Of a stretch of 64,000 nt of DNA, positions 35,288 to 44,049 are shown in pieces. How positions within the stretch are numbered: position 1 is the stretch's first letter; each line of letters opens with the position of its first letter. Origin of the DNA: Mycobacterium sp. (GTDB lineage: Bacteria; Actinomycetota; Actinomycetes; Mycobacteriales; Mycobacteriaceae); the NCBI GenBank assembly GCA_025965895.1, contig JAOPWC010000135.1, positions 1 to 64,000 on the forward strand, given 5' to 3'. Position numbers and translations under genes: made by a program. The notes beneath the pieces were generated by a model that did not search any database, was not told the DNA's origin, and saw only the letters and a list, made by a program, of their open reading frames with translations.

Positions 35288-36229
35288 TCACGGACTCCCG
35301 TCATCTACACCGGGAGCCGACGTCGCGAACAGCTTGATGAAGATGAACGCGATCACCGCGACGCATAGAAAGATCAGCACGCTGATCGCCGATCCCAGAC
35401 CGAGGTTGAAGCCCTTGAACAGGTTGTCGTACCCGAGGATCGACACCGAAGCGGTGTTGTTTGCGCCGCCGGTCAGCACGTAGATGTTGTCGAAGATCCG
35501 GAACGCGTCGAGCGTCCGGAACAGCAGCGCCACCAGGATGGCGGGTTTGATGAGCGGCAGCGTCACCCTGGTCAACCGCTTCCACGCGCCCGCCCCGTCG
35601 ACCTGCGAGGCCCGCATCAGGTCCTCGGGTACCAGTGCCAGGCCGGCCAGCAGCAGCAGCGCCATAAACGGCGTGGTTTTCCACACCTCAGCCAGGATGA
35701 TGATGCCCAGCGACGGAATCCGCTGAGTGAGCGGCGCCGAGCCCGCCGGCAGCAGGTTGGCGAGGTAGCCGGTGCCCGGGGTCCACACGTAGTACCAGCT
35801 GTACGACGCGGCCACGGTGACGATGCCGTACGGAATCAGCACCGCCGCGCGCACCACGCCCTTGCCGAAGATGGTCCGGTGCATCACCAGCGCCAGCGCG
35901 AGGCCAATCACCAGCTCGATCGCCACCGAGACCACCGTGATGACCAGGGTCACAGCGAAGGCCGTCCACCAGTACCTGTCGGTGAGTACGGTCTGGTAGT
36001 TGGCCACGCCGACAAACGAGGTGTCCCCCGGTGTGGCCAGGCTGACCTTCTGCAGGCTCAGCCAGACCGCATAGCCGATGGGGTAGGCCGTGACCGCCAG
36101 CATCAGCAGCACAGCCGGCGTGATCAGAAGGAATGCCAGCCGGCGTTGCGACCTTTGGTCAGCGGTGGCGCGGGGTTTAGGCGCGGGTGACGCTTGCGCG
36201 GCGGTCCGCTCGGTGGTGGTCGCGGTCAC
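35288..36229 (-). CDS. sugA: Trehalose ABC importer permease SugA
   Basis: A 313-residue MalF-type permease. After a short Ala/Pro/Arg N-terminus come six membrane helices, beginning with LAFLLITPAVLLMLAVTAYP. The EAA loop is MRASQVDGAGAWKRLTRVTL, followed by PLIKPAILVALLFRTLDAFR. Its ATG overlaps the lpqY stop by 4 nt and it runs into sugB. With SugB it forms the pore receiving trehalose from LpqY. Confidence 0.93.
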   Translation of the reverse strand: MTATTTERTAAQASPAPKPRATADQRSQRRLAFLLITPAVLLMLAVTAYPIGYAVWLSLQKVSLATPGDTSFVGVANYQTVLTDRYWWTAFAVTLVITVVSVAIELVIGLALALVMHRTIFGKGVVRAAVLIPYGIVTVAASYSWYYVWTPGTGYLANLLPAGSAPLTQRIPSLGIIILAEVWKTTPFMALLLLAGLALVPEDLMRASQVDGAGAWKRLTRVTLPLIKPAILVALLFRTLDAFRIFDNIYVLTGGANNTASVSILGYDNLFKGFNLGLGSAISVLIFLCVAVIAFIFIKLFATSAPGVDDGSP

Positions 36230-37635
36230 GGGATCAGCCCTTTTCCGTCGATCGCCTTCTGCACCTGATCGGCCAGCTTATCGGCCGTCTTCTCCGGGTC
36301 GATCGCGGTGACCGGCGACAGCGTGGTGGAGATCCTTATCGACACCGACTGGTACACGGGCGTCGCGGGACGCACGGCCGCGTTGGTGAGTTGTTGCCGG
36401 ATGATGTCGTACATCGGGTACTTCAGCTGGAACTGAGGATCGTCGTACAGGGACGCCCGCACTGCCGGCAGGCCACCTTCGGTGGAGACGTATCGCTGAC
36501 TGTCCCTGTCGCGCAGGCAGCGAATCGCCTCGAACGCCTCGGCCTCGTGCGCACTGGTCTTCGCGACCGCCAGGTTGAGACCGCCGATCGTCACCCTGGC
36601 CGGCTGGCCAGGAACTACGGCGGGGTAGGGCGCGAAGCCGAACACCGCCTTGCTGGCCTCGTATGCACTGGTGAACTGCGGGTCGGTGGGCGAGAACGTG
36701 CCGACGTTGTCGATCGCACTGGTCAGATCCGGCCGCCGGTTCAGCGCCAGGAAGCCGACCCCGCCCTTGGCCGCGTTCTCCAGCATCGACGGGAACACGA
36801 ACGGCCAGTTCACCTCGAGCGCGGCCTTCCCCTGCTCCAGCGCCAGCCGGGCGGTGGCCTCATCGGTCTGGGTAATGGAAGGATCGGCGCCGGGCGCCGT
36901 GGCGACGTCCTTCATGATCTGCAGCGCCCTGACTGTGGCGCCTCGGTGCTGGGGGGTGTCGGTGAGCGTGACGTTCTTGCCGTCGTCGGAGAGCACCTGT
37001 CCGCCGGCACTGACCAGCAGCGTGTTGAACCACACCACCAGGCCCTCGTACTGCTTGGCCTGCACGGCAATCCAGCTCGGCTTGCCCTCGGCGTGCAGCC
37101 GCGTCGCCTCGGCGACCATTTCGTTCCAGTCATCAGGCGGGTTGGGAACCAAATCCGGCCGATACCAGAGCAGTTGGGTGTTGGTGGTGACCGGCGCCGC
37201 GTACAACTTGCCGTTCCACTTCGCGGTCGCCAGCGGGCCGGGCAACGTATCGGTGGTCGCGTCGGCTTCGGCCCGCCCCGACGGGTCGTCGGACAGCGGC
37301 AGCGTCCAACCGGCCTCGCCGAACTCGGCGGTCCACACCACGTCGATCGCCATCAGGTCGAGATTGCGGTCGTTTCCGGTCAGGCGACGGGCCAGTTGCA
37401 ACCGCTGGTCGTCGGCGGCTTTCGGAAGGCTGTTCTGAGCGATCGTGTATCGGCCACCCGCCTCGGCGGTGCAACGCTTCGCCAACGCCGTGAACGTTGC
37501 AGACTCGCTGGCCGGCGTGTACAGGCTGATGACTGTCCCATCGGCGCGCGAGGTGCAGGCGGTTACCACGGACGCGGTCGTGAGGGCAGCCAACGCCGCC
37601 GCGCCCAGCCGCCGGACGCGTGAGCACTGAGCCAC
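36226..37635 (-). CDS. lpqY: Trehalose-binding lipoprotein LpqY
   Basis: 469 residues from GTG 37635, which has GGGAGG seven bases upstream and gives the known family length. The signal RRLGAAALAALTTASVVTAC ends in lipobox V-T-A-C. The mature protein is a cluster-B solute-binding protein (VISLYTPASESATFTALAKR, NLDLMAIDVVWTAEFGEAGW). It captures trehalose in the periplasm and hands it to SugAB. It is the first gene of the lpqY-sugA-sugB-sugC-SUFU operon. The 153 bp upstream, up to the stop of the next gene at 37789, should hold the promoter. A longer in-frame start lacks a signal-peptide-like beginning. Confidence 0.93.
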   Translation of the reverse strand: MAQCSRVRRLGAAALAALTTASVVTACTSRADGTVISLYTPASESATFTALAKRCTAEAGGRYTIAQNSLPKAADDQRLQLARRLTGNDRNLDLMAIDVVWTAEFGEAGWTLPLSDDPSGRAEADATTDTLPGPLATAKWNGKLYAAPVTTNTQLLWYRPDLVPNPPDDWNEMVAEATRLHAEGKPSWIAVQAKQYEGLVVWFNTLLVSAGGQVLSDDGKNVTLTDTPQHRGATVRALQIMKDVATAPGADPSITQTDEATARLALEQGKAALEVNWPFVFPSMLENAAKGGVGFLALNRRPDLTSAIDNVGTFSPTDPQFTSAYEASKAVFGFAPYPAVVPGQPARVTIGGLNLAVAKTSAHEAEAFEAIRCLRDRDSQRYVSTEGGLPAVRASLYDDPQFQLKYPMYDIIRQQLTNAAVRPATPVYQSVSIRISTTLSPVTAIDPEKTADKLADQVQKAIDGKGLIP

Positions 37636-37788
37636 GACCGCCTCCCGTGTGCACTCACTACGGGAACCTCCCGCGGGCAAACCGTAGAGCCACACCCGCG
37701 TGGTTTGCAACAATTCCCGCGCGCGCGTACCCAATCGTGACCTGCGGTGAAGGGCGGCGATGACCACTGCGGCATGCCCGCGCAGCAG

Positions 37789-38313
37789 CTATAAGGTCAA
37801 GCGCGCCAGCAGATCCCGCGCCTTCTCGGCGTTCTGCGGGTCACAGAGCACGTCGTAGCGCCCGGCGACGAGTTGCATCGTCGAGCTGAAATCTCTTGTG
37901 CCACGCGCCATCGCATAGGGCACCGCGGAGCTGATCAGCCCGAAGATGACGCCCGCGATGAGGCCGGTGAGAAGCGCGGACCACGGGTTGGGTGCGAAGA
38001 AGCCCAGCACCAGCCCGATGAAGATGCCAAGCCATGCACCGGTGAGGATGCCGCCGCCCACGACCTTCGGCCAGGTGAGGCGGCCGGTCACCCGCTCGAC
38101 CTGCATCAGATCCACGCCGACGATGGTCACCTGCTCGACCGGAAACTGTTGGTCGGACAAATAGTCCACCGCCCGCTGCGCCTCTGCGTATGTCGGATAT
38201 GACCCGATCGGCCACCCCTTGGGAGGTGTGGGTAGGGACGGTCGGCGAGCACCGGGCGCGGGTGAGCCCGGTGAGCCGCCCGGATTCTGTCCTGACGGGA
38301 ATGGGCTGGTCAT
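37789..38313 (-). CDS. Membrane protein with general-stress-17M-like N-terminus (Rv1234-like)
   Basis: 174 residues. A Pro/Gly/Ser-rich start (about 1-30) is followed by a small alpha-beta module, GSYPTYAEAQRAVDYLSDQQ and FPVEQVTIVGVDLMQVERVT, resembling the YflT/general stress protein 17M fold. Two glycine-rich membrane segments then follow (about 83-130, for example GGGILTGAWLGIFIGLVLGF). The soluble end contains DFSSTMQLVAGRYDVLC. Function unknown. It lies upstream of lpqY on the same strand, as in M. tuberculosis, and divergently from the DUF4190 gene. Confidence 0.8.
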   Translation of the reverse strand: MTSPFPSGQNPGGSPGSPAPGARRPSLPTPPKGWPIGSYPTYAEAQRAVDYLSDQQFPVEQVTIVGVDLMQVERVTGRLTWPKVVGGGILTGAWLGIFIGLVLGFFAPNPWSALLTGLIAGVIFGLISSAVPYAMARGTRDFSSTMQLVAGRYDVLCDPQNAEKARDLLARLTL

Positions 38314-38456
38314 CGATCCTCGCTCTCCTCACGTCGTGGGTCGACGTATGCGCCGCTCTACTCTCCTTTAACGCGCCGGTTTCGGCGATCGTGCCCTGTC
38401 CGGGCACGCCAAGATCCGCGCCACACTCCACTACCACATAGGCTAGGTTGATCAGC

Positions 38457-39095
38457 ATGACAAATCCGGGCGACCACGGCGACAAACCAGAGTCCGAGCC
38501 CAGCGAGGCGTCCTCCTCCGGTGGCTACGAGCCTCCCCCGATCGAGCACTCGCAGGGGCAGCCGAGCCACGAGCCGCAACCCGGATCCACAGAACCCGGA
38601 TCCACGCCGCCGGCGTCGGGTTATCCGCCGCCGAGCTATCCCCCGCCGGGCGGCTATCCCCCGCCGCAGGGCTATCCCCCGCCGCAGGGCTATCCTCCGG
38701 CGGGCGGACCGCCCTCGGGTTACGGGCCCCCTGGGTACCAGGATCCGTCGAGCTACGGGCAGCCGCCCTATTCTTCGCAGCCGCAGTATGGCGCGCCGCC
38801 GGGTGGCGGCTACTCCGCGCCTCCGCCCTACTCATCGGGCTACGGCGACTATTCCGGCGGCTACGGGCAGGCGCAGGCCGGCACAAACACAATGGCGATC
38901 GCGTCGCTTGTCGCGTCGCTGATCGGTGTGCTCTGCGGTATCGGATCCATCGTCGGGATCGTGCTCGGCATCATCGCGCTGAACCAGATCAAGCAGCGGC
39001 ACGAGGGCGGCTATGGGCTGGCCGTGGCCGGCATCGTCGTCGGCGCCGCATCGTTGGTCATCAGCCTGATCTGGACGATATACGCGTTCAGTTGA
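38457..39095 (+). CDS. Proline-rich DUF4190 membrane protein (Rv1233c-like)
   Basis: 212 residues from ATG 38457. The first ~140 residues are a low-complexity Pro/Gly/Tyr region with repeats of GYPPPQ (four near-copies around 38640-38710). Two membrane segments follow: NTMAIASLVASLIGVLCGIG with SIVGIVLGIIALNQIK, then GYGLAVAGIVVGAASLVISL. This is the DUF4190 arrangement, with IALxQI between the helices. Members are small envelope proteins of unknown role. Directly downstream lies a broken second copy of the same family. Confidence 0.83.
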   Translation: MTNPGDHGDKPESEPSEASSSGGYEPPPIEHSQGQPSHEPQPGSTEPGSTPPASGYPPPSYPPPGGYPPPQGYPPPQGYPPAGGPPSGYGPPGYQDPSSYGQPPYSSQPQYGAPPGGGYSAPPPYSSGYGDYSGGYGQAQAGTNTMAIASLVASLIGVLCGIGSIVGIVLGIIALNQIKQRHEGGYGLAVAGIVVGAASLVISLIWTIYAFS

Positions 39096-39099
39096 CCCG

Positions 39100-39476
39100 A
39101 TGACCAGCGGGGCCCGAGCAACCGTTCGGCGCAACCGAATACCCGTCACTGGAGCAGCCGCGACCACTGGCGTATCCGTACGCTCCGGTCGACTACCCGG
39201 CGGCTTATCCGCCGTTTCCGCCACCCGTCTACCCATCCGGTCGACCCGTACGATCCGTACCGGCCGACAAAGCCGCCGGACACGAACGGAAAGGCGATCG
39301 GCTCGCTGGTCACATCGCTGGCGGGCCTGCCGCGCTGTGGGCTGCCGTCGATCGCGGGGATCATCCTGGGCATAATCGCGATGACGGAGACCAGGCGCAT
39401 CGGCCAGGACGGTTACGGAATCGCGTTGGCGGGCACCATCATCGGCGCTCTCGTGGTGATGGTGATCGTCGTCTAA
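39100..39476 (+). pseudogene. DUF4190 paralogue, broken by two frameshifts
   Basis: Family-like sequence is spread over three frames. ATG 39100 opens MTSGAR. From about 39116 the +1 frame reads EQPFGATEYPSLEQPRPLAY and then PYAPVDYPAAYPPFPPPVYP. From about 39230 the third frame gives HPVDPYDPYRPTKPPDTNGK, AIGSLVTSLAGLPRCGLPSI and IAGIILGIIAMTETRRIGQD, then YGIALAGTIIGALVVMVIVV, ending at TAA 39474-39476. The Pro/Tyr-rich head and two-helix tail match the intact neighbour upstream. Two separate single-base shifts indicate a decayed gene. Sequencing error at two sites is possible but less likely. Confidence 0.75.
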
Positions 39477-39525
39477 ATCGTGGTCGCCGCGTTGATCGCG
39501 GCCGGCAATGTCGGTCTCCTGACCG

Positions 39526-40482
39526 TCAGCGCGGCGGCTCGAACTTCTCGCCCATTCGCTGCATTCCCGCGGCACGCCCCTTCGCAGCTGTCACCAGCGC
39601 CATCTTGCGACTGGCCTCGTCGATCATCTCGTCGCCGAGCATCACCGCGCCTCGCGAGCCGCCGGCCGCGGATGTGTACCACTGGTAGGCCTCCAGGATC
39701 ACCTCCGCGTGGTCGTATTCATCCTGGCGGGGGCTGAATATCTCGTTGCCTGCCGCGATCTGGTCCGGGTGCAGCACCCACTTGCCGTCGTAGCCCAATG
39801 CCGCCGAACGGCGGGCCACCCGCCGGAACGCCTCGACGTCGCGCACCTTCAGATAGGGGCCGTCGATCGCCGCGATCCCGTGCGTGCGCGCGGCGACCAG
39901 GATCGTCATCAGCACGTGGTGGTACGCGTCGCCCACGTCGTACCCGTCGGGCTGTTCACCGACCACCAGAGTGCGCATGTTCAGGCTGGCCATCAGGTCG
40001 GCCGGCCCCAGCACCAGTGCCCGCACCCGTGGGCCGGCGGCGATCGCGTCGATGTTGCTCAATCCCTGAGCATTTTCGATCTGCGCCTCGATGCCGATCT
40101 GTCCCACAGGCAGACCGTGCACGGTCTCCAGCTGGGTCACAAGCAGATCGAGCGCGTGAATATGAGAGACGTCAGTCACCTTGGGCAGCACGATGATGTC
40201 GAGCTCGGATCCTGACGTCGACACCACCTCGATCACGTCGGCGTAGGTCCACGGCGTGGTCCAGTCGTTGACCCGGACGCCGCGCAATTGCGCGGACCAT
40301 CCCGGCTCCGACAACGCGATCGCCACTTGGGTGCGGGCCTGCGCCTTGGCACCCGGCGCGACGGCGTCTTCGAGGTCGAAGAACACCTCATCGGCTGGTA
40401 GTCCCTTGGCTTTCTCGATCATCTTCTGGCTGCTGCCGGGCACAGATAGACAGGTTCGGCGGGGTCGATAGGCATTCTCCAC
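39526..40482 (-). CDS. HpcH/HpaI-type CoA ester lyase (malyl-CoA lyase / CitE-like)
   Basis: A 318-residue TIM-barrel enzyme of the citrate lyase beta / malyl-CoA lyase family. Motifs: CLSVPGSSQKMIEKA, FFDLEDAVAPGAKAQAR (metal and arginine residues), IIVLPKVTDVSHI, GIEAQIENAQGLSNIDAIA (metal Glu) and ALVLGPADLMASL. It would cleave or hydrolyse malyl-CoA, beta-methylmalyl-CoA or a related 3-hydroxy acyl-CoA. Stand-alone homologues without citrate lyase alpha/gamma subunits, as here, are not true citrate lyases. It is divergent from the MgtE-N gene with a 24-bp gap. The exact substrate is uncertain. Confidence 0.85.
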   Translation of the reverse strand: MENAYRPRRTCLSVPGSSQKMIEKAKGLPADEVFFDLEDAVAPGAKAQARTQVAIALSEPGWSAQLRGVRVNDWTTPWTYADVIEVVSTSGSELDIIVLPKVTDVSHIHALDLLVTQLETVHGLPVGQIGIEAQIENAQGLSNIDAIAAGPRVRALVLGPADLMASLNMRTLVVGEQPDGYDVGDAYHHVLMTILVAARTHGIAAIDGPYLKVRDVEAFRRVARRSAALGYDGKWVLHPDQIAAGNEIFSPRQDEYDHAEVILEAYQWYTSAAGGSRGAVMLGDEMIDEASRKMALVTAAKGRAAGMQRMGEKFEPPR

Positions 40483-40506
40483 GGCTACACTCCTACCCTT
40501 TCATGC

Positions 40507-41799
40507 ATGGTGGCGGTCAATAGGGTCTATGCGGCACGGCTGGCGGGCATGCTCGTGCTGGGCCCCGACGGTGAATCGATCGGCCGCGTCCGCGACGTCG
40601 TGATCAGCATCAGCATCGTGCGTCAACAGCCCCGCGTGCTCGGCCTTGTCGTCGAATTGCTCACGCGCCGAAGGATTTTCGTGCCTATCACCCGCGTCAC
40701 GGCGATCGAGCCGAACGCGGTGACGCTGAACACCGCCAACGTGTCGCTGCGGCGGTTCGCGCAGCGGCCGGGCGAAGTGCTGGTGCTGGGTCAGGTGATC
40801 GAGACCCACGTCCGCGTCGACGACCCCGAGCTGCCGCAACTGGCCGGAACCGATGTAGTGGTTGTCGATCTGGGCATCGAGCAGACCCGGACACGGGACT
40901 GGATGGTGACGAAAGTGGCGGTGCGCAGCCCGCGCCGTCTGCGCCGCAACAACCTCTACATCGTCGACTGGCAGCACGTGCAGGGGCTCACCCCGTCGGG
41001 GTTGGCTCTGCCGGGGCAGGGCGTGGCCCAGCTGCTCCACCAGTTCGAGGACCAGCGACCGATCGAGGTGGCCGAGGCGATCCGCGAACTACCGGTGAAG
41101 CGGCGCGACGAGGTGATCGGCGCGCTCGACGACGAACGCTTGGCTGACGTGCTGCAGGAGCTTCCCGAAGACGAGCAGGTCGAGATGCTGCAGCAGTTGG
41201 ACACCGAGCGGGCCGCGGACGTGCTCGAGGCGATGGATCCCGACGACGCCGCCGACCTACTCGGCGCGCTGAACCCCGTCGACGCCGAGATGCTGCTGCG
41301 CCGGATGGATCCTGAGGATTCCGAACCGGTGCGCCGGCTGCTCAGCCACTCCCCCGACACCGCGGGTGGTCTGATGACGTCCGAGCCGGTGGTGCTGGCG
41401 CCCGACACCACGGTGGCGGAGGCGTTGGCGCGGGTGCGCGACCCCGACCTGACCCCTGCCTTGGCGTCGCTGGTGTTCGTGGCACGTCCGCCCACGGCCA
41501 CGCCCACCGGTCGCTACCTGGGATGCGTGCACCTGCAGCGGCTGCTGCGCGAGCCGCCTGCGGCGCTGGTCAGCGGCATGGTCGACAGCGACCTGCCGAG
41601 CCTGACGCCGGAGTCGTCGCTAGCGGCGGTGACGCGCTACTTTGCTGCCTACAACCTGGTCTGCGGCCCGGTGGTCGACGAACAAAGCCACCTGCTGGGC
41701 GCGGTCACCGTTGACGACGTGCTTGACCACCTGCTGCCCGATGACTGGCGCGTACAGATCGACGAACCGGAGTTGTCCGGCGCGGAAGGGGTGACATGA
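40507..41799 (+). CDS. PRC-barrel / MgtE-N / CBS protein without a channel domain (Rv1232c-like)
   Basis: A 430-residue soluble protein. It has a PRC-barrel-like start (RLAGMLVLGPDGESIGRVRD), then an MgtE N-domain superhelix (about 190-285: AIRELPVKRRDEVIGALDDE, VLEAMDPDDAADLLGALNPV). A CBS pair follows (about 290-420: TAGGLMTSEPVVLAPDTTVA, AAYNLVCGPVVDEQSHLLGA). These parts sense Mg2+ in MgtE channels, but the transmembrane channel is absent. It is coupled by a 4-nt overlap to a DUF1003 membrane protein. A Mg2+-linked regulatory role is inferred. Confidence 0.83.
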   Translation: MVAVNRVYAARLAGMLVLGPDGESIGRVRDVVISISIVRQQPRVLGLVVELLTRRRIFVPITRVTAIEPNAVTLNTANVSLRRFAQRPGEVLVLGQVIETHVRVDDPELPQLAGTDVVVVDLGIEQTRTRDWMVTKVAVRSPRRLRRNNLYIVDWQHVQGLTPSGLALPGQGVAQLLHQFEDQRPIEVAEAIRELPVKRRDEVIGALDDERLADVLQELPEDEQVEMLQQLDTERAADVLEAMDPDDAADLLGALNPVDAEMLLRRMDPEDSEPVRRLLSHSPDTAGGLMTSEPVVLAPDTTVAEALARVRDPDLTPALASLVFVARPPTATPTGRYLGCVHLQRLLREPPAALVSGMVDSDLPSLTPESSLAAVTRYFAAYNLVCGPVVDEQSHLLGAVTVDDVLDHLLPDDWRVQIDEPELSGAEGVT

Positions 41800-42341
41800 C
41801 CGAACCGTCGTCGCGCCAGCGTCTCGACACCCCCCGCACCTCACGGCGGTTGAGACCGACCCTGGACCCCGAGGCCGTCGCGCGCTTCAGTGAGTCGATC
41901 GCCCGGTTCCTCGGCACCGGCCGCTACCTGTTGTGGCAGACCATCCTCGTGGTGGTCTGGATCGCCCTGAACCTCGGTGCGTTCCACTGGCGGTGGGACC
42001 CGTACCCGTTCATCCTGCTGAACCTGGCGTTCTCCACGCAGGCCGCCTACGCCGCACCGCTGATCCTGCTTGCACAGAACCGCCAGGAGAATCGCGACCG
42101 CGTCGCGCTGGAAGAGGATCGCCGTCGAGCTGAGCAAACCAAGGCCGATACCGAGTACCTGGCCCGCGAACTCGCTGCTCTGCGCCTCGCGGTGGGCGAG
42201 GTCGCCACCCGCGATTATCTGCGCCGTGAGCTGGACGAATTGCGTCTGGTCATTGAGGAGCTGCGGCCGCCGAAAGAGGCATCGAAAACGGAGAATAACA
42301 AAACGGAGTTGACCGAGCGCAGGGCAAAGCGAGTTACCTGA
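41796..42341 (+). CDS. DUF1003 membrane protein (Rv1231c-like)
   Basis: 181 residues. The central DUF1003 core has two membrane helices: ARFLGTGRYLLWQTILVVVW with IALNLGAFHWRWDPYPFILL, then NLAFSTQAAYAAPLILLAQN. The following RQENRDRVALEEDRRRAEQT begins a long charged helix, likely a coiled coil reaching about residue 165. DUF1003 proteins are often found with Mg2+ transport genes. Its start overlaps the stop of the MgtE-N/CBS protein, suggesting they act together. Function unproven. Confidence 0.85.
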   Translation: MTEPSSRQRLDTPRTSRRLRPTLDPEAVARFSESIARFLGTGRYLLWQTILVVVWIALNLGAFHWRWDPYPFILLNLAFSTQAAYAAPLILLAQNRQENRDRVALEEDRRRAEQTKADTEYLARELAALRLAVGEVATRDYLRRELDELRLVIEELRPPKEASKTENNKTELTERRAKRVT

Positions 42342-42425
42342 GGTCTCACAGTGACGAATGTGGATATATTCCGTCGCTAACTATGTATGGTGTCTTAGTT
42401 CACGGTCGGCGACGACATCAGGACG

Positions 42426-44006
42426 GTGTGCGTGCAGATAGGGGGAGGGGCCCGTACCGCCCATGAGTGGGTGCGTTGCAGGCTTACCCGGGTCGCCCAA
42501 GCGCCGCGCCGGCTCGTCGAAGCCGGCCGATCGCCGCGCCGGCTGATCGAAGCCGGCCGAAACTCACGTCGGCTGATCGAAGCCGGCCGAAATTCACTCC
42601 GGCTGATCGAAGCCGGCCGAAATTCAAAGTCGGGCCTGATCGTCCTGGCACCGCTGGTACTCGCCGGCGCGGTTGCTGCCAGTCCCGCCCCGGCGACGCT
42701 GGGCTTTCCGACGGTTCAGCGCACCGGTGTCGTCCCGCTCGCCGCGGTGGCGCCGAAACCACCGGACCAGAACGGGCCCTCCGTCGTCTCCGTCGCCCGC
42801 CCCGCGACCAGTTTCCATATTGCCGAGGCCAGCATCATCGCGCCGCCGCCTCCGCTGGCGGTCGTCAACTCGGTGGGGTCGTTGCGAATCCCGGCGATCG
42901 CGCTGGCGGCGTACCGCAACGCCGAGCGGATGATGGTGCTGGCCGCGCCCGGGTGCGGTGTGAGCTGGAACCTCTTGGCCGGCATTGGACGGATCGAGTC
43001 CATGCACGCCAACGGCGGCGCCACGGACGCTCGCGGCACCGCGGTCTACCCGATCTACGGCCCGGCGCTTGACGGCTCGTTGCCAGGAAACGAAGTCATC
43101 GTCCAGGGTATGGCGCCCAACGGCCGGGCCACCTACGCCCGGGCGATGGGCCCGATGCAGTTCCTGCCGGGAACGTGGTCGCGATATGCATCCGACGGCG
43201 ACGGGGACGGCAAGGCCGACCCGCAGAATATTTTCGACGCGGCGCTGGCGGCGGCTCGCTACCTGTGCACCGGGGGGCTCAACCTGCGCGACCAGTCGCA
43301 GGTGCTCACCGCGATCCTGCGCTACAACAACTCGATGCCGTACGCCCAGAACGTGCTCGGCTGGGCGGCGGCCTACGCCACCGGCGTCGTTCCGGTTGAC
43401 CTGCCGCCGATCACGGGCCCAATTCCGCCGGTCGGCGATGAGCACATGACGGGCAATCCGGAAGGGCTTGGCCCGGGCATGCCGATGAACGTGCTTGGGC
43501 TGTCGCCGACGGACCCGCTGTCGCAGATGCCGCTGATCACCTTCGGCCCGACCGATGCGGCGAGCCAGCTGAACAATCCGACCCCGGTGCTCGACCCGGC
43601 GACGCTGGCGGCGCTGAACCCGGCACAGCCACCGACGTGCGTGCTGGTGTGCTTCGGGCAGAACCCGCTGCCCCCGCCGGCGCAGTTGCCGCCGGTCGGT
43701 GTGCCGCAGGGCAGCGGTCCCCTGCCCGGTCCGGCCCCGTCGTCATCCCCGACTGCTCAGATGCCGGGCGCGCTGCCGGCCGGCCCATCGGCCCAGGCGC
43801 CGCCGAATCCCATCGCCCCCCCGCCGAATCCGTTCGCGCCGCAACCCAACCCCCTTGCGCCGCCGTTGAATCCGTTCGCGCCGCCGCCCGGTCCGCTCGC
43901 CCCGCCGCCGGCCGCCCCGCCGGCTCCGGCCAGCCCTTCGCCGAGCCCCGCGCCTTCACCGGCGCTCCCGCCGACGCACGGGCCGCTGCCCGGCCCGGCC
44001 GGCTGA
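42426..44006 (+). CDS. Lytic-transglycosylase-like secreted protein with repeats at both ends (Rv1230c-like)
   Basis: 526 residues if the GTG at 42426 is used; GTG 42432 or 42471 are alternatives. The N-terminus carries four copies of RRLIEAGRNS, then a hydrophobic signal/anchor (GLIVLAPLVLAGAVAASPAP). The SLT-like domain spans about 165-320: catalytic-type E191 in GIGRIESMHANGG, MGPMQFLPGTWSRYASDGDG and LRYNNSMPYAQNVLGWAAAY. The last ~120 residues are Pro-rich (APPPNPFAPQPNPLAPPLNP). It should cleave peptidoglycan glycan strands or bind them outside the membrane. The Pro tail suits spanning the cell wall. It is followed by mrp after 43 bp. Confidence 0.83.
   Translation: MCVQIGGGARTAHEWVRCRLTRVAQAPRRLVEAGRSPRRLIEAGRNSRRLIEAGRNSLRLIEAGRNSKSGLIVLAPLVLAGAVAASPAPATLGFPTVQRTGVVPLAAVAPKPPDQNGPSVVSVARPATSFHIAEASIIAPPPPLAVVNSVGSLRIPAIALAAYRNAERMMVLAAPGCGVSWNLLAGIGRIESMHANGGATDARGTAVYPIYGPALDGSLPGNEVIVQGMAPNGRATYARAMGPMQFLPGTWSRYASDGDGDGKADPQNIFDAALAAARYLCTGGLNLRDQSQVLTAILRYNNSMPYAQNVLGWAAAYATGVVPVDLPPITGPIPPVGDEHMTGNPEGLGPGMPMNVLGLSPTDPLSQMPLITFGPTDAASQLNNPTPVLDPATLAALNPAQPPTCVLVCFGQNPLPPPAQLPPVGVPQGSGPLPGPAPSSSPTAQMPGALPAGPSAQAPPNPIAPPPNPFAPQPNPLAPPLNPFAPPPGPLAPPPAAPPAPASPSPSPAPSPALPPTHGPLPGPAG
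42507..42626 (+). repeat. 4 x 30-bp in-frame tandem repeat
   Basis: Four 30-bp units encode RRLVEAGRSP, RRLIEAGRNS, RRLIEAGRNS and LRLIEAGRNS (residues 28-67). They lie just before the hydrophobic signal/anchor. The DNA units share TGATCGAAGCCGGCCGAAA-like cores. The arrangement adds a basic, helical segment on the cytoplasmic side. Confidence 0.92.
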
Positions 44007-44049
44007 CGCTGCACGCGGAGCTGTTCGGGCGGCCCGTAGACTCGAAGCG

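Noticed and set aside
39526..40482. True citrate lyase beta subunit
   Set aside because: No alpha or gamma subunit or accessory genes are adjacent; stand-alone homologues act on malyl-CoA-type substrates.
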